Of a stretch of DNA of 16,066 nt, positions 6,406 to 11,947 are shown one piece after another. The stretch spans positions 1-16,066 of the forward strand of contig DVNC01000005.1 in assembly GCA_018714685.1 (NCBI GenBank), written 5' to 3'. Source of the DNA: Scatocola faecipullorum. GTDB lineage: Bacteria; Pseudomonadota; Alphaproteobacteria; RF32; CAG-239. The notes beneath the pieces are model-generated. The model was not told the DNA's origin and made no database searches. It saw nothing but the letters and a program-made list of their open reading frames with translations. How positions within the stretch are numbered: position 1 is the stretch's first letter; each line of letters begins with the position of its first letter. A program made the translations under genes and the position numbers.

Positions 6406-7539
6406 ATGCAAAAAGACAACAGATTATATCAACTGGCTGAAAATGTGCTTAAAAATTCGGTCAAACTGAAAAAAGGCGAAAAGATTTATATTGAAGCTTT
6501 CGGGCCGGCGGTTTTGGATTTAATGGAAATTTTTATTCGGAAAGCGACCGAGCTGGGCGGTGTGCCTTTTTATTTTTACAATGACGAGCATTTGTTGAAA
6601 GCGGTGATTGACAATGCTTCTGAAGAACAGATGAAAGCATTCGGAGAAACATACCGGCAGCAGATGGCTTCAAGCGACGTTTATGTTGCACTGCGCGGTT
6701 ATGACGATATTTTTGCTTTGTCGGATGTTAATGAAAGGCAGATGGCTTTATATATGCAGCATTATTATAATCCCGTTCATCGTTCGACACGGGTGCCCCG
6801 GACCCGCTGGTGTGTGATGCGTTATCCCAATCAGGCCATGGCAGCGTTGGCAAAAATGTCGGTGGAGGCGTTTGAGAATTTTTATTTTGACGCCTGTTTG
6901 GTGGATTATGCCAAAATGTGTGAAGCGATGACGCCGCTGAAAGAGCTGATGGAGCGGACGGATAAAGTGAGAATAATTGCGCCGGGGACGGATTTGGCTT
7001 TTTCCATCAAGGGGATTCCGGCAATAAAATGCTGCGGTGAGGTCAATATTCCTGACGGCGAGGTTTATACCGCACCGGTTAAAAATTCAATTAACGGGGT
7101 GGTGCAGTTTAATACCGATACGGTATATAACGGTATTTTCTTTTCCAATGTGCGGCTGGTGTTTAAAGACGGGCGGATTACGGAGGCTTCTTCCCTGGCC
7201 AACAATGACAAGCTGCAGGATATTTTAGAGACAGATGCCGGCTCCCGTTATATGGGGGAATTTGCTTTCGGACTTAATCCGGGTATTACGCATCCGATTT
7301 TGGATATTTTGTTTGACGAGAAAATCGGCGGGTCGTTTCATATGGCTATCGGCAATTCTTATGACGAAGCGCCGAACGGCAACAGTTCGTCCGTGCACTG
7401 GGATTTGATACAGATGCAGGATGCGGCGCACGGCGGCGGTGAAATTTATTTGGACGGGGTCTTGGTCCGCAAGGACGGACGATTTGTTTTGCCTGAACTG
7501 GAAGGGCTTAATCCGGAGAGATTAAAAAACGAGGCTTAA
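6406..7539 (+). CDS. Aminopeptidase, M29 family (AmpS/PepS/aminopeptidase T type)
   Basis: A cytoplasmic metallo-aminopeptidase with broad specificity for N-terminal residues, unrelated in fold to the M17 enzyme encoded just upstream. Family landmarks are in order: GEVNIPDGEVYTAP (211-224), RYMGEFAFGLNPG (281-293), DEKIGGSFHMAIGNSY (304-319) and SSVHWDLI (328-335). By family pattern the likely metal ligands are E219, E285, H312, H331 and D333. At 377 residues it is slightly shorter than the usual 400-410. AAGGAA at 6395-6400 gives a good ribosome site before ATG 6406. A strong bidirectional terminator begins one base after the stop. It may have its own promoter in the duplicated region or depend on read-through from pepA; no convincing promoter was found. 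The shared pathway with pepA is peptide catabolism. The family is confident; the specificity is unknown. Confidence 0.93.
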   Translation: MQKDNRLYQLAENVLKNSVKLKKGEKIYIEAFGPAVLDLMEIFIRKATELGGVPFYFYNDEHLLKAVIDNASEEQMKAFGETYRQQMASSDVYVALRGYDDIFALSDVNERQMALYMQHYYNPVHRSTRVPRTRWCVMRYPNQAMAALAKMSVEAFENFYFDACLVDYAKMCEAMTPLKELMERTDKVRIIAPGTDLAFSIKGIPAIKCCGEVNIPDGEVYTAPVKNSINGVVQFNTDTVYNGIFFSNVRLVFKDGRITEASSLANNDKLQDILETDAGSRYMGEFAFGLNPGITHPILDILFDEKIGGSFHMAIGNSYDEAPNGNSSSVHWDLIQMQDAAHGGGEIYLDGVLVRKDGRFVLPELEGLNPERLKNEA

Positions 7540-7569
7540 AACAAAAGAGGGGATTTCCCCTCTTTTGTT
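7540..7569. terminator. Bidirectional terminator between the M29 gene and the minus-strand orphan
   Basis: A perfect 14-bp inverted repeat, AACAAAAGAGGGGA / TCCCCTCTTTTGTT with a 2-base gap, is flanked by A/T runs within the stem so that it works on both strands. It begins one base after the M29 stop. Its last base is part of the stop codon of the convergent gene. Confidence 0.9.
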
Positions 7570-8264
7570 CAGATGTTGCTTTTGACAATCCGCATATAAG
7601 GATTGTGAAAGACTTTGTTGAAAAACCAGCCGGTGTTGCGGTCATAGGCAACGCGGAACTTTTCGTCAAAATGCATGAAGGTGTCGCCGGCGGTCATCGT
7701 TTCCCAGGTAATGTTTGTCGGGTCGAAGCCCCGATGAATGATGGTGTCTTCGATGAAAGCCGGACGGAATTCTCCGGTATGATCACAGCGGTTAATCAGC
7801 CAGCTGACAAACAGGAATTTTCGCTGCGGCAAAATGGAAAAAACCTTTACCAGCGAAATGTCTTCGTAGGCGATGTTATCCATGGCATAAAGAGCGTGAA
7901 TGTCCTGCTGGTCGGCATAGACGGCAACTTCACGAATGGTCAGGCCGAGAAAATCATCATCACAGAGGATGTAAAAATGATTTTCGCGTCCGATGTAATT
8001 GCCGATGTTTTCCTGACGGAAACGAATGATTTTACCGTTGTAAGGAACTTTGCTGCGAAAAGCCTGGAGCGGATAGTGTTGTCCGTCTCGGGTTTGCATC
8101 AGCCAAACCAATTCGCATTCGTTGTTGTCGGTGTAGGCTATGCCGCAGGAGATTTTGCCGAAAAGGTGCAAGCGGGCAAAATGGTGACGGGCATCGGCCT
8201 GAGTCGGGAACAGGCATTCATCTCGGGCGGGAAGCGTAGCTTCCAGGATAGGCATTTTGTTCAT
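7569..8264 (-). CDS. Hypothetical protein, 231 residues
   Basis: I do not recognise a family. The protein is soluble-looking, with no signal peptide or membrane helix. It is rich in aromatic residues and His (for example ARHHFARLHLF at 25-35 and GWFFNKVFHNPYMRI at 212-226) and appears to be mixed strand and helix. The acidic CDDDF (101-105) and the cysteines at 17, 40, 50, 101 and 160 form no known motif. The minus strand is chosen over a 224-residue antisense frame because of its natural composition, the terminator abutting its stop and a promoter-like pair upstream. There is no clear Shine-Dalgarno sequence before the ATG, and a second ATG follows at codon 4. It is separated from the next minus gene upstream by a terminator, so it is probably monocistronic. 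Confidence 0.75.
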   Translation of the reverse strand: MNKMPILEATLPARDECLFPTQADARHHFARLHLFGKISCGIAYTDNNECELVWLMQTRDGQHYPLQAFRSKVPYNGKIIRFRQENIGNYIGRENHFYILCDDDFLGLTIREVAVYADQQDIHALYAMDNIAYEDISLVKVFSILPQRKFLFVSWLINRCDHTGEFRPAFIEDTIIHRGFDPTNITWETMTAGDTFMHFDEKFRVAYDRNTGWFFNKVFHNPYMRIVKSNI

Positions 8265-8317
8265 GACTGTATTTTTTAGGGTTAATAATCGAAAGAAAAA
8301 TTATTTTGTCTAAAGAT

Positions 8318-8346
8318 AAGATAGACGCGGGTGAGGAAAAAAGCAA
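8318..8346 (-). promoter_or_regulatory. Putative promoter of the 231-residue orphan gene
   Basis: On the minus strand, TTGCTT (8346-8341), a 17-base spacer and TATCTT (8323-8318) form a reasonable sigma70-type pair 54 bases before the start. It is followed by TTTAGACAAAATAA (8314-8301), a 14-mer also present upstream of the toxin operon. Confidence 0.45.
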
Positions 8347-8368
8347 TATGTTTTTGTAAAGGGAAAGA

Positions 8369-8394
8369 AAAAAGGAACCGTTCGGTTCCTTTTT
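8369..8394 (-). terminator. Terminator after the 166-residue orphan gene
   Basis: A 12-bp inverted repeat, AAAAAGGAACCG / CGGTTCCTTTTT with a 2-base gap, lies 10 bases past the stop at 8405. On the minus strand it is followed by T-rich sequence. It could also act on the plus strand. Confidence 0.85.
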
Positions 8395-8404
8395 GAAAAA
8401 CGTT

Positions 8405-8905
8405 TTACAGTTCCTGTCCCTGACGCTGGCGGTAGAAACGGGTGATGTCGTAACCGCGATACTGTCCGGCATCGATTTCCTGTGCCATTTGGCGGATTTT
8501 TTCCCGCCGGGCACTGGCGCGGTCTTTTTCCATCGGGTGGAGGTAAAGAAAAGTCTGCTCTTCGGTCAGAATGTCCTGCAGGCCGCGGCGGTATTTCCGG
8601 CTCTCGTCGCTGTAGGCATAAAAAGTGCAGTATTTTTGGAAGATGAATTCGGTGCGCTCTTTACGCTTTTCCGGGGTGAGCCCGTTTAATTCGCCCTGTC
8701 CGTAGCGGGAGAATTTATAAGCTTCGGTGCGGAGCATGGCCTTTTCGACGACAGCCCGTTGAACGGCGCCGTTCAGACTGCGATATTTTTTGCCGCTCTG
8801 ATGGGCGGTTCTGATATATTCCTGATGATAAATGTTTTTGAAATAATTCAAGTCATTAAAGTCGGCTTTAAATTCAGCAGCCGGTTGTGATGTATTTTCT
8901 GTCAT
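8405..8905 (-). CDS. Hypothetical protein, 166 residues
   Basis: No family recognised. The sequence is highly charged and probably all-helical, with many Tyr, Arg and Lys (for example SRKYRRGLQDI at 102-112) and no signal peptide or membrane segment. Residues 87-95, FIFQKYCTF, loosely resemble the nine-residue repeat motif of the 1047-residue protein, with K in place of N/R. One such match may be chance. AGGA (minus strand, 8915-8912) gives a good ribosome site 6 bases before the ATG. A strong terminator follows, so it seems to be transcribed alone. The coding call rests on length, ribosome site and terminator. Confidence 0.75.
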   Translation of the reverse strand: MTENTSQPAAEFKADFNDLNYFKNIYHQEYIRTAHQSGKKYRSLNGAVQRAVVEKAMLRTEAYKFSRYGQGELNGLTPEKRKERTEFIFQKYCTFYAYSDESRKYRRGLQDILTEEQTFLYLHPMEKDRASARREKIRQMAQEIDAGQYRGYDITRFYRQRQGQEL

Positions 8906-9060
8906 TTTTTTATCCTAAATTTGAATATTTTATGAGTCTATTATTATCAGCAATAGATAGTAATTTTTTGAGAATTTTCAAATAACCCACAGAATTTAAA
9001 TCTTATTTTCAATATAAAGTTGTGTCGTTTTGTTTTTGCGATTTCAAAGGATAAAAACAG

Positions 9061-9128
9061 GGCTCCCAAACCGGAAAGAAGGAGGCCTGAGGCAATCTGG
9101 AACAGGTGCGAATCGGCAGACGATTCGC
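9061..9128 (+). ncRNA. Candidate structured RNA (unassigned)
   Basis: Three possible stems lie in 68 bases: GGCTCC (9061-9066) with GGAGGCC (9081-9087, one bulged G); CCTG (9086-9089) with CAGG (9103-9106), which competes with the first by two bases; and a perfect 8-bp hairpin, GCGAATCG / CGATTCGC, with a 5-base loop (9108-9128). A TATAAA at 9013-9018 could be a -10 for a transcript reading through it. The strand is a guess and no known family matches. Confidence 0.25.
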
Positions 9129-9192
9129 CGGAAAAGGTATGCGGAACAAAGCGGAAGTCTTGTTTTGCTGATAAGTTCCAATTTGTCTAAAT

Positions 9193-9221
9193 TTGTCTTG
9201 CTATGTTTGACCGATTATGAT
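9193..9221 (+). promoter_or_regulatory. Putative promoter of the DUF218-like gene
   Basis: TTGTCT (9193-9198), a 17-base spacer and TATGAT (9216-9221) form a plausible pair, giving a leader of about 90 bases before the ATG at 9319. Confidence 0.4.
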
Positions 9222-9318
9222 AACGTGGAAACCTAAATTTAATTATGATGGGTATTATTGGAATTTGACTTAAAAAAGTTGAACTTTTTTATAAGGATTT
9301 TCAAGTGCCTGTCGCTTT

Positions 9319-10365
9319 ATGTCTTCACTTTTAATTTTTATTGATATGAAACAACAAAAAGTTCAGGCACTTACCAGTGCCGAAGTGTCAGAAATTCTGG
9401 CGCTTCAAAAATGGGCGACTTACAGTCAGGAGTATCCGATCCGCTATGCCTGCACGCTTAACGGCGCGCTTGTGCAAGTTGACAGTTTCGGAATTGACAA
9501 TCTCCCCAAACTTGATGCTTTGGTGGTGTTCGGCGGTTATCCGCGGATTGTCAAGTATGCCGGGGAAATCATTATGAAACACCGTCGGCAGTATCCGGAA
9601 CCCGAACACAAAGCGCCGGAAATCATTTTGCTGGGGAGCGCACCGTCAACCGGGCAGAAAATTCCCGGCACATCGGAAGCGCTGCTTTATGCTCAGCTTC
9701 TGGTAAGCCTTGGGTTCGATGAGGCCTATATCCGGCGAAATCTGCTGAAAGAGGCTCCGGTTTACGGCGGAAAAATTGCCGAGCTGAAACAGATTATATG
9801 CGGCTCGGAACGGCTGTCAAAACTGGATTGTCCGCGTATCGGACTGTTGACGGAAGCCGGGCATTCTCTGTCGGCTGTGCAGAAATTTGCGTTTGCCATG
9901 CGAGATGTTCATTTTCTGGCGTTTGAAACACCGGTGGCGCAGCTTTGCGACCGACTTTTTGACGTGGACAGTCTGACTTCGGGCTACGGCGTTGATATTG
10001 TCGTCGGCAATGTGTTGAGCTGCTTTACGGATTGGAATAACGGGAGATTTCCGCTGCCGCAGGAGAAGCAGAACAGCTTTCCGTCGCGGGAAGGGGTCTT
10101 CAGCGTGGTGCGCAAGTATTTCATGAAGGGATACGCGTTCTGTTTGCGACATCCGGAACAGTGGGAGCTGATCGGCGTTTCCAAGGTTGATGCGCTGCCT
10201 TTGGTCAACAGCCGCAAAATTGAAATTACCGGCTGCGATTTGGACGGCAACAAAGCCGGCAACGGCTGGGAGAGCAGTTCGGCGGCTTATCTGCGTTATC
10301 AGATGAATACCATGGTCAACGGTATCCTCGACACATGGTTCAAAACCGGAAAATATCCTTATTAA
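9319..10365 (+). CDS. YdcF/SanA/ElyC-like (DUF218) protein
   Basis: 348 residues with the layout of the DUF218 fold. LDALVVFGG (65-73) corresponds to the first strand and glycine loop, and PEIILLGS (100-107) to the second strand. Glu120 then opens a helix and LGFDEAYI (131-138) matches the family's 'sEA...L..lGv....I' stretch. A later strand, PRIGLLTEAGH (172-182), resembles the family's 'i.lvTs..H'. DUF218 proteins include E. coli YdcF, SanA and ElyC, linked to envelope integrity or nucleotide binding; the actual substrate is unclear. No N-terminal membrane helix is evident. AAGGA (9293-9297) lies 21 bases before ATG 9319, which is far, and a second in-frame ATG at 9346 is an alternative start. 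The next gene follows after 23 bases, so the two probably form an operon. Confidence 0.65.
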   Translation: MSSLLIFIDMKQQKVQALTSAEVSEILALQKWATYSQEYPIRYACTLNGALVQVDSFGIDNLPKLDALVVFGGYPRIVKYAGEIIMKHRRQYPEPEHKAPEIILLGSAPSTGQKIPGTSEALLYAQLLVSLGFDEAYIRRNLLKEAPVYGGKIAELKQIICGSERLSKLDCPRIGLLTEAGHSLSAVQKFAFAMRDVHFLAFETPVAQLCDRLFDVDSLTSGYGVDIVVGNVLSCFTDWNNGRFPLPQEKQNSFPSREGVFSVVRKYFMKGYAFCLRHPEQWELIGVSKVDALPLVNSRKIEITGCDLDGNKAGNGWESSSAAYLRYQMNTMVNGILDTWFKTGKYPY

Positions 10366-10388
10366 TAAACTTCAAAAAAATTAAAGTC

Positions 10389-10865
10389 ATGGAAACAATC
10401 GTAAATTTTTTGCATGAGTGGGCAATCCCGGGATTGTTGTTGTGTATTTTGATTCTGGTTATCATCGGTATCAGACAGCACAGAGTGAATAATTCAGCCA
10501 ATGAGGAAGACAATGAGTCTTCGGGCGAAGGCGAGCTTCCGCTTGCCGAGGAAAGTCCTGCGGATGAGGAAACCGGCAATGCCGAGGCGGAACAAGCTGC
10601 CGCAGCAGCGGAGAATGCAGAGGTGCGGCAGGAGCCGGCCGAGTGTCTGCTGCCGCCGCGTCGTTTCGGCCGTTATACTGCCGTTTCGCCGACGGATGTT
10701 GTTTTGACCGCTTTTCCGGATTTGCTGCCGGGAGATGCCGACGGTGTGGAAAAACTTCGCAAGGAGTTCAAAACGCTGGGCGGCAAATCGGCTGAAAAAA
10801 TGACCTCTTCGGAACGGACGCGTTATGCGGCGTTGGCTCATGTTTTGACCTTATATCGCTATTGA
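10389..10865 (+). CDS. Small single-pass membrane protein with acidic linker, 158 residues
   Basis: No family recognised. Residues 12-29 form one hydrophobic helix (IPGLLLCILILVIIGI), followed by RQHR, which suggests N-out/C-in topology. A low-complexity Glu/Ala/Ser linker (about 36-85) leads to a C-terminal globular stretch (about 87-158) containing TDVVLTAFPDLLPG and a basic helix. The ATG at 10389 is preferred over an upstream in-frame ATG at 10335, which would overlap the preceding gene and add 18 basic residues. Neither start has a clear ribosome site, so coupling to the upstream DUF218-like gene is likely. A strong terminator follows 15 bases after the stop. Co-occurrence suggests a shared envelope-related role, but this is inference. 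Confidence 0.75.
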   Translation: METIVNFLHEWAIPGLLLCILILVIIGIRQHRVNNSANEEDNESSGEGELPLAEESPADEETGNAEAEQAAAAAENAEVRQEPAECLLPPRRFGRYTAVSPTDVVLTAFPDLLPGDADGVEKLRKEFKTLGGKSAEKMTSSERTRYAALAHVLTLYRY

Positions 10866-10880
10866 TATACCGGTAAGAAA

Positions 10881-10911
10881 AAGAGGGAGCGAGCCGCTCT
10901 CTCTTTTTTTT
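10881..10911 (+). terminator. Terminator of the DUF218-like/membrane protein operon
   Basis: Stem AAGAGGGAGCG (10881-10891) / CGCTCTCTCTT (10895-10905), with one G-U pair and a 3-base loop, followed by a run of T to 10911. Confidence 0.9.
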
Positions 10912-10970
10912 GCAATATGGTGATATCAGGAAATGGGCCGAGAGGATATTCAGTCATCAGGAGATAACGA

Positions 10971-10996
10971 AATACCCCGAATTGTTTCGGGGTATT
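10971..10996 (-). terminator. Terminator after the 66-residue gene (twin of the one at 11901)
   Basis: An 11-bp perfect stem, AATACCCCGAA / TTCGGGGTATT with a 4-base loop, lies 7 bases past the stop at 11004. The core is the same as the hairpin at 11901-11930 except for one loop base. The U-run is better on the plus strand than on the minus strand, so it may act both ways. Confidence 0.7.
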
Positions 10997-11003
10997 TTAT
11001 TGT

Positions 11004-11204
11004 TCAGCGTTGATAACCGTTGCCGATCATCTGCTGTACGGAAAGCGGCTGATTGCCGTTTGACCGTTGCTGCGGTTTGTTTTGCTGCGGAGTCAGTTTG
11101 GGGTTGTTTCCGTTGCGCAATTGTTTGATGAACGATCCAGAAGCTGCTCGGGGGTTTGTTGCTTGTGTTGGTGAAAGCGAGTGTTCATTTTTCATCTCTC
11201 CCAT
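11004..11204 (-). CDS. Small Gln/Asn/Pro-rich hypothetical protein, 66 residues
   Basis: Low-complexity, hydrophilic and basic, rich in Q, N, P and S (for example KLTPQQNKPQQRSNGNQ), and predicted to be largely disordered; no family recognised. It has no signal or membrane segment. GGGAG lies just before a second in-frame ATG at 11195, so the true start may be codon 4 (MKNEH). It follows the 183-residue gene by 62 bases on the same strand and ends 7 bases before a hairpin terminator, which supports a two-gene unit. The coding call is moderate because of its length and composition. Confidence 0.5.
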   Translation of the reverse strand: MGEMKNEHSLSPTQATNPRAASGSFIKQLRNGNNPKLTPQQNKPQQRSNGNQPLSVQQMIGNGYQR

Positions 11205-11266
11205 ATATTGAGGGGGAACTTTCCGGGTAAGGTGCTGCCAATTATCAATGGAGTGTTCGGGGTTGT

Positions 11267-11818
11267 TCAGATATTTTTTTTCAGATTTTGCCAGAATTTG
11301 GGATCTTGAGGAACATCTCCGCCGACGGCAATACCCTCATTAATGAAAGCTTTTGCGAAAGCGGCCATCTTTTGGGGATTTTTATCGGAAGTATGATATT
11401 CGACGATGCTGTTTTTTCCTTTGTCGGGGCGTTTTTCATTTTCTTTTTTGTAAGAGCCAGCAATGAGTTTGTTCAGTTCCTCATAGTTTTTAGCTTCAAA
11501 TGTTTCACCGTTACTGCCGCGGCCGAAAAGTTTTCCGTTTTTTTCTTCCGAAATGAATGAAAGGCCGTCGCCTTTATAGTCCGGCAGGTCAGTGTTTCTT
11601 GAGTTTTTGTTTTTATTCTTATCATTATCATTATCATCGTCTTTTTTGTAAGCCATCGGGTTAAGTATATCCAAAGGCATACCGATGTTTTGCAGTTTCT
11701 GGACGTCAAGGCGGTATTTTGCTTTGTCAAAGTTTTTTTCTCCGAGAATAGAGATAAAATCATTTTCCTGTTGTTCCGGAGTGAGTGGGGTCTCATCGTT
11801 TTGGCTGTTATCACTCAT
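11267..11818 (-). CDS. Hypothetical hydrophilic protein, 183 residues
   Basis: No family recognised. The N-terminus is acidic (MSDNSQNDETPLTPEQQ) and is followed by a helical segment. Residues 59-74 form a low-complexity Asp/Asn/Lys tract, partly encoded by a hexamer repeat. The C-terminal half looks globular: GLSFISEEKNGKLFGRGSNG (85-104), then helical MAAFAKAFINEGIAVGGD (151-168) and a final basic KFWQNLKKNI. There is no signal or membrane segment, so it is probably cytoplasmic unless exported by a specialised route. AGGA lies 8 bases before the ATG, a strong ribosome site. It is the first gene of a probable two-gene unit with the 66-residue gene, and the unit lies between two near-identical terminators. 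Confidence 0.75.
   Translation of the reverse strand: MSDNSQNDETPLTPEQQENDFISILGEKNFDKAKYRLDVQKLQNIGMPLDILNPMAYKKDDDNDNDKNKNKNSRNTDLPDYKGDGLSFISEEKNGKLFGRGSNGETFEAKNYEELNKLIAGSYKKENEKRPDKGKNSIVEYHTSDKNPQKMAAFAKAFINEGIAVGGDVPQDPKFWQNLKKNI
11619..11636 (-). repeat. Hexamer repeat (TTATCA)x3 inside the 183-residue gene
   Basis: Three perfect copies of TTATCA on the plus strand encode alternating Asp/Asn on the minus strand. The unit equals two codons, so changes in copy number would lengthen or shorten the linker without a frameshift. Confidence 0.8.
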
Positions 11819-11900
11819 GTCAGCTTCCTTTGTTGTTTAGAAATATTAATATCTTATAGGATGGTATGTTTTTTTTGGATAGTCAATATTTGATAACAAA

Positions 11901-11930
11901 AAAATACCCCGAATTGCTTCGGGGTATTTT
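11901..11930. terminator. nifJ terminator (bidirectional)
   Basis: A 13-bp perfect stem, AAAATACCCCGAA / TTCGGGGTATTTT with a 4-base loop, lies 17 bases past the nifJ stop. A/T runs on each side suit both strands. It also insulates the minus-strand 183-residue gene from nifJ read-through. Confidence 0.9.
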
Positions 11931-11947
11931 TGTTGGCGGAAAGCTGA

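Larger units (their letters stand above)
8906..9318. other. 413-bp intergenic region with a divergent promoter zone and a GC-richer hairpin island
   Basis: Divergent spacer between the 166-residue gene (minus) and the DUF218-like gene (plus). The outer parts are very AT-rich. The middle (about 9055-9160) is GC-richer and holds several inverted repeats. A 68-codon frame with a TTG start crosses it, but it has no ribosome site and an odd composition. No tRNA, SRP RNA, tmRNA or known riboswitch was recognised. Confidence 0.6.

Noticed and set aside
7605..8279. 224-codon plus-strand frame antisense to the 231-residue gene
   Set aside because: It is again the codon-aligned antisense frame. The minus frame has the better composition, a terminator at its stop and a promoter-like pair upstream.
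9071..9087. Resemblance of CCGGAAAGAAGGAGGCC to the SRP RNA core (CCGGAAGGAAGCAGCC)
   Set aside because: The flanking bases needed for the conserved SRP helix 8 asymmetric loop and its closing stem are absent.
9030..9236. 68-codon frame starting at TTG
   Set aside because: No ribosome site, unusual composition, and it spans a hairpin-rich stretch better read as RNA or regulatory DNA.
10910..11128. 72-codon plus-strand frame starting at TTG
   Set aside because: It reads through the hairpin at 10971-10996 and lies antisense to the 66-residue gene; no ribosome site.
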